From: Thermodesulfovibrio sp.
GTDB taxonomy: Bacteria > Nitrospirota > Thermodesulfovibrionia > UBA6902
DNA length: 32,329 nucleotides
Assembly: GCA_026982355.1 (NCBI GenBank)
Contig: JALSHG010000008.1
Coordinates: 1-32,329 of the forward strand
Direction of reading: 5' to 3'
Shown here: one piece after another, positions 1-9,376 of the stretch
Layout of the letters: each line of letters begins with the position of its first letter
Position numbering within the stretch: the stretch's first letter is position 1
Made by a program: the position numbers and the translations under genes
The notes under the pieces: generated by a model
Databases searched by the model: none
Told to the model about the DNA's origin: nothing
Seen by the model: the letters and a program-made list of their open reading frames with translations, nothing else

Positions 1-234
1 ACATCCCTCCACATTGCATAATAATCCAGATACAATCTGTAATTTTCCCTTTTTAGCATCCCTCGAATGCCCGAATTTTGCCAACGGACAAGGTGTACCC
101 TTCAAAATATGTGGAAGTTACATCGTAAAGAACCAAACTGCCCTGAGTTACTGCAAAACATCCCCTACATTCCCCTCCTGAATGAAATCTCACCCGTTGC
201 CTCAAAATAAAATCTTGATGAAATGGTAATCGTT
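1..234 (-). pseudogene. IS1634-like transposase remnant, truncated and frameshifted
   Basis: Reading the minus strand leftward from about 234, an open stretch leads into LVLYDVTSTYFEG, the hallmark core around the first catalytic Asp of IS1634/IS4-like DDE transposases. About eight codons later the frame must shift by one base, near 80-86, to recover AKFGHSRDAKKGK followed by LQIVSGLLCNVEGC, the conserved continuation. Without the shift a stop appears just before KGK. The coding sense runs off the left edge. Its 5' end is missing because a TAA lies at about 233-235 and mlaD's stop is at 238-240. I read it as a decayed insertion fragment lying just downstream of mlaD. The family call rests on motif recall, not a search. 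Confidence 0.62.
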
Positions 235-237
235 ACC
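225..237. repeat. Short inverted repeat next to the mlaD stop
   Basis: GGTAA-TCG-TTACC forms a 5-bp inverted repeat with a 3-base centre directly after the mlaD stop codon. It could be chance, a weak hairpin, or a leftover of the insertion-sequence boundary. No T-tract makes it a convincing terminator. Confidence 0.3.
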
Positions 238-1713
238 TTAAGGCAGTGAAAGGCCCGGCAGTTTGCCTATGAGGTACTTGAAATCCCTGTCCTCAAAGCT
301 TACGCCTCCGCCTACGTATATCCCCCTCCGGCTGGAATTCAGGAGGTTGTCGACGCCGCTGCTTATAAAGACGTACTTGAAAAGACCGTAGTCAAGCCCC
401 ACCCTTGCATGCGCCCTATCCGCCCCGGCTTCTTTTGCGCTTAAATCCCAGATGTCGAATTTCAGCCTGCCGCGGTCACTGTAGAAAAAGTAATCCGCGC
501 CGAATCCGAAGGTGTTCTCCATAAGGCCGATCCTGAGGGCGAAGTCTTCAAACCTCTTTGCAAACTGGGCGCTGAATTCGACCTGGTCCTTTATCTCCTC
601 CTCGGTTGTGGTGACACCGTCTATGGTGGTGTATGTGGTCTGCACCGAACCATTGGGGTCGGAGACGATTCCGAGTATGTAATATTTGTCCCTCCCGGGC
701 CGCAGCGTCAGGTCAAAGTATCCCTTCCACACGGATTCGTCCGTGTTGTATTCAGTACGGAACTCCATGAATGTCTTCAACCTGCCGAGGACTTCAAGGG
801 ACTTGCGCGCCTCCTCGGAAACGCTGCTCAGCGACTCGTAGAGCTTCTTGTCCGTAACGAGTTTCCCCATCGTCCCCTCTCCCCGCTCTATCCCCCGGGC
901 GATATTCCCTATTGACCGCGAAACCTCCCTGAAATTCTCCACGCCTTCCCTGAGCGTCTCCCGGTTTTCCTCGAGCACTTCGCGGAGTTCATTGGATGCG
1001 CGGCTCAGATTGTCCATGAGCGCCGGCCCCTTGTCGTTTATATTGCTTACTATCCTGTCCATGTTGTCCAGAAGCCTGGGGCCCTTGCTGCCGAGAGACT
1101 TCGTGAACTCGTCCAGTTGGGCGATTATCCTGTTCAGGGGCTCCCTGTTGTCTGTTGAAATGTTCCTGAGATTCCTTGTGAGAACCGTGAGGTTGTGTAT
1201 GGACTCCCTGATCTCTTCCCTCTGGGTCTCTCCGAATACATTGTTGATGCTTGCGGTCAGTTCACTCACATGCGAGGCCGCTGCGGAGAGCTGGTTTGCA
1301 AGCCTGTCGATATTGGCCGCGGGCACGGCATGTGCTATCGTATCGCCCGACCTCAGTGGAGGCTCATCCGGGGTGCCGGTGGAGAGCGCGACATATTTGT
1401 CGCCCAGCAGGCCGGTCATCCTCAGGTATGCCGTTGCATTCCTGTATATCTTTATGTCCGGGTTTATCAGGAGCGTAAGCCTCGCCTTGCCGTCAACAAG
1501 CGTGACGCTGTCGACTATTCCGGCCTCAACCCCCGCGATCTTGACGCGTGACTTTTCGTCAAGACCGCTTATGTCGTCAAACACCACATACAGCCTGTAG
1601 CCCTTTTCCCACAGAAAGGGCAGGCTGCCGACCTTGAAGGTCATGTAGGAAAGCACGAGGATCACTATGATGGCAAAGATTCCGACTTTCAGCTCCGTTG
1701 AGAATTCTTTCAT
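238..1713 (-). CDS. mlaD: MlaD-family MCE protein with C-terminal beta-rich domain
   Basis: Membrane-anchored MCE-domain subunit of a lipid-transport ABC system (Mla/Mce type), expected to carry phospholipid between inner and outer membranes. One N-terminal membrane helix (about 11-29) precedes the MCE domain (about 38-116, with the GLLGDKYVAL stretch). A long helical, coiled-coil-prone region (about 130-300) follows. Residues 310-491 are then rich in alternating aromatic strands and resemble an outer-membrane beta-barrel or sheet domain. At 491 residues it is far longer than the E. coli protein (about 180), so the tail is extra. Its ATG overlaps the mlaF stop by 4 bp (ATGA), indicating translational coupling. 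It is the last gene of the operon. The family call is firm; the function of the tail is inference. Confidence 0.9.
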   Translation of the reverse strand: MKEFSTELKVGIFAIIVILVLSYMTFKVGSLPFLWEKGYRLYVVFDDISGLDEKSRVKIAGVEAGIVDSVTLVDGKARLTLLINPDIKIYRNATAYLRMTGLLGDKYVALSTGTPDEPPLRSGDTIAHAVPAANIDRLANQLSAAASHVSELTASINNVFGETQREEIRESIHNLTVLTRNLRNISTDNREPLNRIIAQLDEFTKSLGSKGPRLLDNMDRIVSNINDKGPALMDNLSRASNELREVLEENRETLREGVENFREVSRSIGNIARGIERGEGTMGKLVTDKKLYESLSSVSEEARKSLEVLGRLKTFMEFRTEYNTDESVWKGYFDLTLRPGRDKYYILGIVSDPNGSVQTTYTTIDGVTTTEEEIKDQVEFSAQFAKRFEDFALRIGLMENTFGFGADYFFYSDRGRLKFDIWDLSAKEAGADRAHARVGLDYGLFKYVFISSGVDNLLNSSRRGIYVGGGVSFEDRDFKYLIGKLPGLSLP

Positions 1714-2468
1714 CTGATTATTCCCTCTAACACTATAGGGCCCTCCGCGCGCCCTTCGATAAACTGCCTGACGACAGGGTCCGGGGTATTCCTGATCTCA
1801 CCGGGCGGGCCGGATGCAACAATTACACCATTATAAAGCATGGCGATTGTATCCGCAATTTTGTATGCGCTCTTCATGTCATGCGTAATGGTCACGGATG
1901 TCACGTGCAGTGTCTCTCGCATTTTTATGATAAGGTCATTGACGGCATCCGCCATTATGGGGTCAAGGCCTGTTGTGGGCTCGTCGTAAAGGAGTATCTC
2001 CGGCTCCATGGCAATGGCCCTTGCAAGCCCCACCCTCTTGCGCATCCCCCCTGAAAGCTCTGACGGCATCAGGTCCTCAACGCCCACAAGCCCGACCATC
2101 CCGAGCTTCTGAATCGCGATTTTCTTTATCTCGGAATCCGACAGGCGCGTATGGCGTTTCAGGCCGAAGCCCACATTCTCCCATACCGTCATTGAATCGA
2201 ACAGGGCCGATGACTGGAAAAGCATCCCGAATCTCTTCCTGATCTCGTTCAATCCCTCCTCGTCAAGCTGCGACAGGTCTGTTGAGCCGACGATCACGCT
2301 CCCCCTGTCCGGCTTTAAAAGCCCGATGATGTGCTTCAGGAGCACGCTCTTTCCCGAGCCGCTGCCGCCGATAACCACAACGCTCTCCCCTTTACGGACT
2401 TTCAGGTTGACTCCGCGGAGCACGTGGTTTTCCCCGAAAGATTTATGTACATCCCTCAGTTCAATCAT
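1710..2468 (-). CDS. mlaF: MlaF, ABC transporter ATP-binding subunit
   Basis: ATPase of the Mla/Mce lipid transporter, acting on the cytoplasmic face with the MlaE permease. Walker A is GGSGSGKS (34-41), Q-loop Gln85, signature LSGGM (138-142), and Walker B ILLYDEP (158-164), followed by the D-loop. The length of 252 residues is typical. I start at MIELRDVHKSFG because this ATG overlaps the mlaE stop by one base (TAATG). Extending upstream would read only out-of-frame mlaE sequence. The stop overlaps mlaD by 4 bp. The order mlaE-F-D with overlaps shows a single translationally coupled unit. Confidence 0.95.
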   Translation of the reverse strand: MIELRDVHKSFGENHVLRGVNLKVRKGESVVVIGGSGSGKSVLLKHIIGLLKPDRGSVIVGSTDLSQLDEEGLNEIRKRFGMLFQSSALFDSMTVWENVGFGLKRHTRLSDSEIKKIAIQKLGMVGLVGVEDLMPSELSGGMRKRVGLARAIAMEPEILLYDEPTTGLDPIMADAVNDLIIKMRETLHVTSVTITHDMKSAYKIADTIAMLYNGVIVASGPPGEIRNTPDPVVRQFIEGRAEGPIVLEGIIR

Positions 2469-3241
2469 TAAAACAGCCACGCTGACAGGAAATAATCCGA
2501 GATAAGTATGGTCATTGACGAAAAGACAACCGCGCCTGTCGTCGCCCTGCCCACACCCTCGGCCCCGCCCCTTGTGTAAAATCCCTTGTAACAACTTATA
2601 AGGGTGAACGCGGCCCCGAAAAAGCATGCCTTGGTAAGCCCTACATATATGTCCTGCACCTGCAGGAAATTCCACGTTGCCCTGAGGTAGGACTTTGAAC
2701 TTGTGCCCAGCAGGGTCACGGTGACGAAATATCCGCCGAGTATGCCTATTATGTCGGTCACCACCGTAAGCGCCGGAAGCATCACCATGCCGGAGAGAAA
2801 CCGGGGGACAATGAGGTATTTCACGGGGTTGGTGGCCAGGGTCTCCAGGGCGTCGATCTGTTCGGTAACCCTCATGGTCCCCAGCTCGGCGGCCATGGCA
2901 GCGCCTGCGCGGCCCGTGACTATCAGGGCGGAGAGCACGGGGCCCAGCTCCCTTGTCATTGACAGCGCCACAACAGAGCCAACAAGCCCCTCGGCGCCGA
3001 AGCGTTTGAATCCCGTATAGCCCTGAAGCGCAAGAACCATACCCGTGAACACGGCCGTTATCAGTACCACGGGCAGGGAGTTGACGCCTATCTCGAGCAT
3101 CTGCCTTATGATATTTCTTGCTTCAAAGGGCGGCCTTGCCATGCCCTTCAGAACGGCACAGAACAACAGGATGAACCGGCCGAGCCCCTCGGCCGGCTTT
3201 TCCATGACCGCACCTATAAATTCAATAAACCTTATGATCAT
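2468..3241 (-). CDS. mlaE: MlaE, ABC transporter permease
   Basis: Permease of the MlaE/DUF140 family, the inner-membrane channel of the Mla lipid transport complex. It has the family's diagnostic block TRELGPVLSALIVTGRAGAA, then MAAELGTMRVTEQIDAL and NPVKYLIVPR, several hydrophobic helices, and the usual length (257 residues). It starts at ATG 3239-3241 and is separated from rodA by 73 bp holding the half-element E1. The stop codon overlaps the mlaF start. No separate mlaB or mlaC gene lies in the window, so a soluble carrier and STAS subunit, if used, are encoded elsewhere. Confidence 0.95.
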   Translation of the reverse strand: MIIRFIEFIGAVMEKPAEGLGRFILLFCAVLKGMARPPFEARNIIRQMLEIGVNSLPVVLITAVFTGMVLALQGYTGFKRFGAEGLVGSVVALSMTRELGPVLSALIVTGRAGAAMAAELGTMRVTEQIDALETLATNPVKYLIVPRFLSGMVMLPALTVVTDIIGILGGYFVTVTLLGTSSKSYLRATWNFLQVQDIYVGLTKACFFGAAFTLISCYKGFYTRGGAEGVGRATTGAVVFSSMTILISDYFLSAWLF

Positions 3242-3271
3242 TTTTCACTAAACACAATTATACGACATTTC

Positions 3272-3318
3272 GGTTTTACGGCGGACTACTCTGCCCGTTC
3301 ATGCAACATTAAGGTTAA
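3272..3318 (-). repeat. Element E1, half copy (A arm)
   Basis: Only the inner-stem half and the A end (ATGCAACATTAAGGTTAA on the plus strand) remain; the B half is missing. The terminal TTA at 3315-3317 is the rodA stop codon on the minus strand. Orientation is along rodA-to-mlaE transcription. Confidence 0.8.
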
Positions 3319-4439
3319 TAATAGAGCGCAAACCTGCGCATCCTTACATTCTCGATGATGCTGAGCGCCATGAAATTTGAAAGCAGCGCCGTCCCGCCGT
3401 AACTCATCAGGGGCAACGGAACCCCCACAACAGGCATCATGCCGAGTGTCATGCCGATGTTGATGAAAAAATAAAATGAGAACATATAAGTTACGCCAAG
3501 CACGAGAAAACAGCCCTCGGTGTCCCGCGCCTTCTTTGCAGTGTCAAAGCCCCTCCATATAATGAAGAAATACAGCATGAACAGGACGGCGCTGCCCAGG
3601 AAGCCCCTTTCCTCGGCAAAGATCGAAAAGATAAAATCAGTATGATTCTCCGGAAGAAACCTGTAGGGGCCCTGGGTGCCTTTCATATATCCCTTGCCCA
3701 GGAATCCCCCGGAGCCTATGGACACCTTTGACTGGGTGATATGGTAGCCTATGCCCCGGGGGTCGGCCTGCGGGTCTATGAATGCTATTATTCTCTGTTT
3801 CTGGTATTCCTTCAACCCATTCCATATGATGTTGCCTGCAAAGGGCAGTGACACAACCATTGCGATCACCATTATCAGTATTATCTTTTTCCTGATCCCC
3901 GCGGTCAGGACCATCGCCGTGAATATGAACAGCAGTATCACGGTTGTCCCGAGGTCGGGCTGTTTAAGGATGAGAACCGCGGGGATTACAAAAAACGCCG
4001 CGGTAATCTTCACCAGCTCACTCATTCCGAGCATCGTTGCCTGCCCGGCGCCGGACAGGTAACGCGACAGGGCGAGGATAAAGAAAATCTTGAAAAACTC
4101 CGCGGGCTGAAAGGACAGGAAACCGAGGTTTATCCACCGCTGTGCACCCATGCCCTTTTTCCCGGCAACAAGCACAATGACGAGAAGGAGAATACCGGAT
4201 ATGAATACAGGATATGCAAACCTGATAAACCACTTGTAGTCAATGCTCACGACAACAAAAAACACGAACAGGCTCAAAATTATCCAGTAAAACTGTCTCA
4301 GGTAAAAAGACTCCTGCTCGGCATCCAGCACAGGCCTTGTTGCGCTGTATATCGTCATCACCCCTATCAGTGACACGATAATGGGCACTATCAGTATGCT
4401 CCAGTCGAAGTTATTCAGCAGCCGCCGGTCTATCATCAA
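3315..4439 (-). CDS. rodA: RodA, SEDS peptidoglycan polymerase
   Basis: SEDS-family glycosyltransferase that polymerises lipid II during cell elongation, partnered with the class B PBP2 encoded just upstream. It is 374 residues with about ten membrane helices. Visible signatures are QPAEFFKI (111-118), QPDLGTT (160-166), SKVSIGSGG (238-246) and PENHTDFIFSIFAEERGF (263-280). In the last, Asp268 corresponds to the essential Asp of E. coli RodA. It starts at the first of two adjacent ATGs, with a GGGAGAGG ribosome site upstream. The stop codon lies in the A end of element E1. It is 24 bp downstream of mrdA, in the same operon. Confidence 0.96.
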   Translation of the reverse strand: MMIDRRLLNNFDWSILIVPIIVSLIGVMTIYSATRPVLDAEQESFYLRQFYWIILSLFVFFVVVSIDYKWFIRFAYPVFISGILLLVIVLVAGKKGMGAQRWINLGFLSFQPAEFFKIFFILALSRYLSGAGQATMLGMSELVKITAAFFVIPAVLILKQPDLGTTVILLFIFTAMVLTAGIRKKIILIMVIAMVVSLPFAGNIIWNGLKEYQKQRIIAFIDPQADPRGIGYHITQSKVSIGSGGFLGKGYMKGTQGPYRFLPENHTDFIFSIFAEERGFLGSAVLFMLYFFIIWRGFDTAKKARDTEGCFLVLGVTYMFSFYFFINIGMTLGMMPVVGVPLPLMSYGGTALLSNFMALSIIENVRMRRFALYY

Positions 4440-4463
4440 AAAAACCTCTCCCTTTCCGTAACC

Positions 4464-6203
4464 TCATCCCTGCCTGTAGTATGCCTCGATAATCCTCTTG
4501 GCTATGGGCGCAGCGCTCGTGCTTCCATGGCCGCCGTGCTCGACAAATACGGCCACGGCGATGCGGGGGTTTTCCCCCGGGGCGAACGCCACAAACCACG
4601 CATGATCTTTATATTTGTCAGAGATTTCCCCCATGCTCGCATCTCCGGCGACAACCTGGGTTGTGCCGGTCTTGCCGCCGATGCTGACCACTTCCGACCG
4701 CGCCAGCCGCCCCGTGCCGTCCCTGTCGGCCACGACACCCATGAGCGCATTCCTGACCAGCCTGATGTTTTCGGCTTTTGTTTCCACTATGCTTTCAGGC
4801 CTTATATCTATCTCACCGTACTTTAAAAGATGGGGTTTGAACAGCCTGCCTCCGTTGACGACGGCGGCCGTGAGCTTTGCCATCTGTATGGGGGTCGCCG
4901 AGAGATAACCCTGTCCTATCACTGTATTTAGTGTTTCGCCCTTGTACCATTTTTCATACCTTTTCTCGATCTTCCAGGCGGAAGTGGGAACAAACCCGGG
5001 GACTTCACCGCCCAGTTCTATCCCGGTACGCCTGCCGAGACCGAAGCCGAAGGCATATTGCGCGAGCGTGTCTATACCGAGCTTTTTGGCTATTTCATAA
5101 AAATAAACATCGCAGGACTCAACCATGGCCTTGTAAAGGCGCACCCTGCCGTGTCCGGCCGCCTTCCAGCACCTGAACACCCTGCCGAAATATATCGACC
5201 CCCTGCACGTATAGGCTGTATCGCCTGTGACGATCCCCTCTTCAAGTGCGGCTATTGCGGTTATTATCTTGAATGTGGAGCCGGGAGCATACTGGCTCTG
5301 GATGGCCCTGTTTAAAAACGGTTTCCGCGGATCATTGACAAGCCGGCTCCAGTCCCTGTAATTAATACCCCTGACAAAAAGATTCGGATCAAAGGAGGGT
5401 GCGCTGGCGAGGGCAAGTATCTCTCCTGTATCCGGGTCAAGCGCCACCACGGCGCCGGCCTTGCCCCGGAGGCTTTCTTCAGCCTCAACCTGAAGGTCTA
5501 TGTTGATAGTAAGGTCTATATCCCTGCCCTTGACAGGCCGCTGGATCCTTACAACCCTGATTATGCTTCCGACAGCGTCCACCTCTATGATCTTCTTGCC
5601 GGCAATGCCCCGCAGTGCCGCATCATAGACCTTCTCGATCCCGAACTGCCCGATGAATGATTCGCGCGGCACATTGCGGTATTCGGGGGCGTTCAACTGT
5701 TCGATGCCGAGCCGGCCGAGATAGCCCACGACGTGACTGGCCGAATTGCCGTAGATGTACTGCCGCGCGCCCACGACATTCACCTGCAGGCCGGGGAAAT
5801 CGATCTTCCTTGCCTCCACCTTTGCGACTTCTTCAAATGAGACATTCTGTTTCAGCTTTACAGGCTGAAACGGCTTTGCCGTGGCCCTTGAAAGCCTCTT
5901 CCTGATATCATCCGCGCTGAGGCCGATGAGCCTGCCGAGGGACGACAGCGTCGCCTCGTCTTCAGGCAGGTCTTCCCTGACAACGGCTATGTCAAAGGTG
6001 GGAATGTTCCTGACAAGAGGCCTTTTTTTCGTGTCATAGATTATACCCCTCGGTGCAGGAATATCTATCACCCTCAGGCGGTTGCGCTCATCTATTTTCC
6101 TGTATTCATTTCCTTTTATTATCTGCAGGTCCCAGAGCCTGAGGAAAAAGACAAGAAATGCAAAGACCACGATGTACACGGCTGTTGTTATCCTTTTCTC
6201 CAT
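4464..6203 (-). CDS. mrdA: PBP2, peptidoglycan transpeptidase MrdA
   Basis: Class B penicillin-binding protein that cross-links peptidoglycan in the elongasome. A short cytoplasmic N-terminus and one membrane anchor (about 7-25) precede the dimerisation/pedestal region. The transpeptidase domain carries SxxK as STFK (Ser309), an SxN-equivalent Ser-Cys-Asp (363-365) and KTGTT (511-515). The SCD in place of SxN also occurs in PBP2-type enzymes. Length 579 is usual. It starts 3 bp after the mreD stop and sits directly upstream of rodA, the canonical pairing. Confidence 0.96.
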   Translation of the reverse strand: MEKRITTAVYIVVFAFLVFFLRLWDLQIIKGNEYRKIDERNRLRVIDIPAPRGIIYDTKKRPLVRNIPTFDIAVVREDLPEDEATLSSLGRLIGLSADDIRKRLSRATAKPFQPVKLKQNVSFEEVAKVEARKIDFPGLQVNVVGARQYIYGNSASHVVGYLGRLGIEQLNAPEYRNVPRESFIGQFGIEKVYDAALRGIAGKKIIEVDAVGSIIRVVRIQRPVKGRDIDLTINIDLQVEAEESLRGKAGAVVALDPDTGEILALASAPSFDPNLFVRGINYRDWSRLVNDPRKPFLNRAIQSQYAPGSTFKIITAIAALEEGIVTGDTAYTCRGSIYFGRVFRCWKAAGHGRVRLYKAMVESCDVYFYEIAKKLGIDTLAQYAFGFGLGRRTGIELGGEVPGFVPTSAWKIEKRYEKWYKGETLNTVIGQGYLSATPIQMAKLTAAVVNGGRLFKPHLLKYGEIDIRPESIVETKAENIRLVRNALMGVVADRDGTGRLARSEVVSIGGKTGTTQVVAGDASMGEISDKYKDHAWFVAFAPGENPRIAVAVFVEHGGHGSTSAAPIAKRIIEAYYRQG

Positions 6204-6206
6204 GAA

Positions 6207-6686
6207 TCACCCCTGGATCATCGACCCGTTTTCCCGTTCCGGCCTGAAAAAGGCATACAGCGCCAGGGAAGCCGCAATCGTATAGACGACCTCCCTCGCC
6301 GAAACCGACCACGGCCTGTTGACGAATGAGATCTTTGCAAAGGTCTCAAGGCATATATAGACAATAAAAATATTGACAACCGACAGCACCGTAACCGCCA
6401 GGGTATTTATGACTATGTTCCACTGGAAGATGTTTTCCCTGACCGCCCTTACAAGAAAGGCGGCAAGGGACTTGCCGAGAATATGGGGGCCGAGGACAAA
6501 ACCGTTTACGGTGTCGATAAGCAGCCCCGTCAGCGCTCCGTAACCGGCCCCTTTCAGCCCGCCGTGTTTCAGCGAGTAGAAGCAGACGAGAACAAGCACG
6601 AAATCGGGCTTCACCCCCCTGAAAAACACGGCCTGTACCGACACGGCAAGATAGGCAACCGCCAGGTAAAGCAGGAACTTCTTCAT
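6207..6686 (-). CDS. mreD: MreD, rod-shape-determining membrane protein
   Basis: Small integral membrane protein of the Mre complex (159 residues, 5-6 hydrophobic helices). The N-terminal pattern KPDFVLVLVCFYSLKHG and then GAGYGALTGLLIDTVNG is typical of MreD. Its ATG overlaps the mreC stop by 4 bp and it ends 3 bp before mrdA. Position between mreC and mrdA supports the assignment even though MreD sequences diverge. Confidence 0.93.
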   Translation of the reverse strand: MKKFLLYLAVAYLAVSVQAVFFRGVKPDFVLVLVCFYSLKHGGLKGAGYGALTGLLIDTVNGFVLGPHILGKSLAAFLVRAVRENIFQWNIVINTLAVTVLSVVNIFIVYICLETFAKISFVNRPWSVSAREVVYTIAASLALYAFFRPERENGSMIQG

Positions 6687-7474
6687 CTCCTGAATATCGC
6701 AACCTCTTCCACTTTATTGAGATCCTGCGCCGGCGCCACCTCGATCAACTGAAACATCTCTCCCCCCTCCCTGTTCACTTGTGTGACATAACCTATGAGA
6801 AGCCCTTCGGGATATATACCTTCAAGTCCTGAGGTCACGACACGCTCCCCGACCTTTACGTCCACATCCTTTGATACATATTTGAGAAAACACCGGTTGT
6901 CCCCCCCGCCCTCGAGGATGCCGGCCACTCTTGAAGACTGCAGCCTTACGGCCACGGAAGAATTGACATCGGTTATGAGAATGACATTTGCCGTGTCCCC
7001 GAAGACCCTCTGAACCTTTCCCGCCGGGCCGGCAGAGGCGATTGCAACCATATCCTTGGCAATACCGTCGTCACTGCCCTTGTCTATCCATAACATCTGA
7101 AACCAGTTCGTGGGATCTCTTGCAAAGACATCGGCGGTTGTGACATAATCCGGCCTCTCGCTCTTCAACTGCAGGATTTTCCTCAGCCGCCTGTTCTCAA
7201 GTTCCGTCTCGATATACCTGTTCTTCTCCTGTTCAAACCTGTTCAACCTTTCACGCAGAAGCCTGTTTTCTTCCTCTTTCCCTATAATCAGGATATATGT
7301 GTTGAAGATGTCCTTGACGCCTCCGGCAACGGCGCTGCCCGCGCGTTCAAGGAGTTTCAGTGGGTAGAGCGGCAGGTCGATGAACCGGCCCCCGCCCTTG
7401 ATGCTCTGGTAGGTAAGCAGGGCAAATACCAGGAGAATAAAGGAGATGAAGATAGAGAACTTTTTTTTTAACAT
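6683..7474 (-). CDS. mreC: MreC, rod-shape-determining protein
   Basis: Periplasmic scaffold of the elongasome. It has an N-terminal membrane helix (about 7-24), a coiled coil (about 68-112, charged Glu/Arg/Leu-rich), then the two-lobed beta domain with RDPTNWFQMLWIDKGSDDGI and the VITDVNSSVAVRLQSSRVAGI segment typical of MreC. Length 263 is normal. It lies 13 bp after mreB and overlaps mreD by 4 bp. Confidence 0.95.
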   Translation of the reverse strand: MLKKKFSIFISFILLVFALLTYQSIKGGGRFIDLPLYPLKLLERAGSAVAGGVKDIFNTYILIIGKEEENRLLRERLNRFEQEKNRYIETELENRRLRKILQLKSERPDYVTTADVFARDPTNWFQMLWIDKGSDDGIAKDMVAIASAGPAGKVQRVFGDTANVILITDVNSSVAVRLQSSRVAGILEGGGDNRCFLKYVSKDVDVKVGERVVTSGLEGIYPEGLLIGYVTQVNREGGEMFQLIEVAPAQDLNKVEEVAIFRR

Positions 7475-7487
7475 TCCCTGTCGGTTG

Positions 7488-8994
<1,507 letters not shown>

Positions 8995-9038
8995 CGTCAA
9001 GTTTCATCCATACTAACAAATAGCCTCTTTTATTTCAA

Positions 9039-9065
9039 TTGACATATCATTCCATTAAGTATAAT
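9039..9065 (+). promoter_or_regulatory. Candidate sigma70 promoter for the radical SAM gene
   Basis: A perfect TTGACA (9039-9044) and a perfect TATAAT (9060-9065) are separated by 15 bp, a little short of optimal. The box faces the radical SAM gene about 300 bp downstream, with elements E2 and E3 in the predicted leader. Its -10 overlaps the opposing promoter. Confidence 0.5.
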
Positions 9066-9087
9066 TTGAAAACATAAAAATTATCAA
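9058..9087 (-). promoter_or_regulatory. Candidate sigma70 promoter of the RDD-mre-mrdA-rodA-mla operon
   Basis: On the minus strand TTGATA (9082-9087) and TATACT (9058-9063) are 18 bp apart, giving a start near 9051 and a leader of about 55 bases before the RDD gene. The -10 interlocks with that of the divergent promoter, so the two probably compete. Confidence 0.55.
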
Positions 9088-9184
9088 TTATCCCTGAATG
9101 TTGCATAAACAGGCAGGGAAGTCCGCCGCAAAACCTCCGGCTTGCCCTGTCGGCTGCGGGTATTTTCATGCCGCTGCACGGTTG
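9088..9184 (+). repeat. Element E2, diverged full copy
   Basis: The A end is TTATCCCTGAATGTTGCATA. The inner stem pairs GGCAGGGAAGTCCG with its diverged partner, and the B end reads CATGCCGCTGCACGGTTG. It lies just after the -10 of the plus-strand promoter. A further 7-bp stem (GGCAACG-CC-CGTTGCC, 9210-9225) follows it. Confidence 0.75.
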
Positions 9185-9258
9185 CATGAAGGCCGGCAAG
9201 GGTCCTGCGGGCAACGCCCGTTGCCTTCAGAGCATACTTTTGCTAATATCAATAAATC

Positions 9259-9333
9259 TCAACCTTAATGTTGCATAAACGGGCAGACTCCTCTGCTCCG
9301 CCGCCGTTGTTTTTTATGCCACTGTAAGGTTAA
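9259..9333 (+). repeat. Element E3, shortened copy
   Basis: The A end TCAACCTTAATGTTGCATAA and the B end TTATGCCACTGTAAGGTTAA are intact. The inner stem is shortened to about 35 bp, and a six-T run follows the GC-rich part. It ends 7 bp before an ATG at 9341 in the radical SAM leader. Confidence 0.85.
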
Positions 9334-9340
9334 CATCGCA

Positions 9341-9376
9341 ATGAACGCTGAACAAGCTGAGGAAATTGACGGATAA
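9341..9376 (+). CDS. Possible 11-codon leader peptide before the radical SAM gene
   Basis: An ATG 7 bp after element E3 opens an 11-residue frame (MNAEQAEEIDG) that ends inside the radical SAM coding region, overlapping its TTG by one frame. It could simply be chance, or a coupling leader that explains the otherwise poorly placed TTG start. Confidence 0.2.
   Translation: MNAEQAEEIDG

Noticed and set aside
2469-2675. N-terminal extension of MlaF (69 residues)
   Set aside because: It reads out-of-frame mlaE sequence; the ABC domain starts at the ATG overlapping the mlaE stop.
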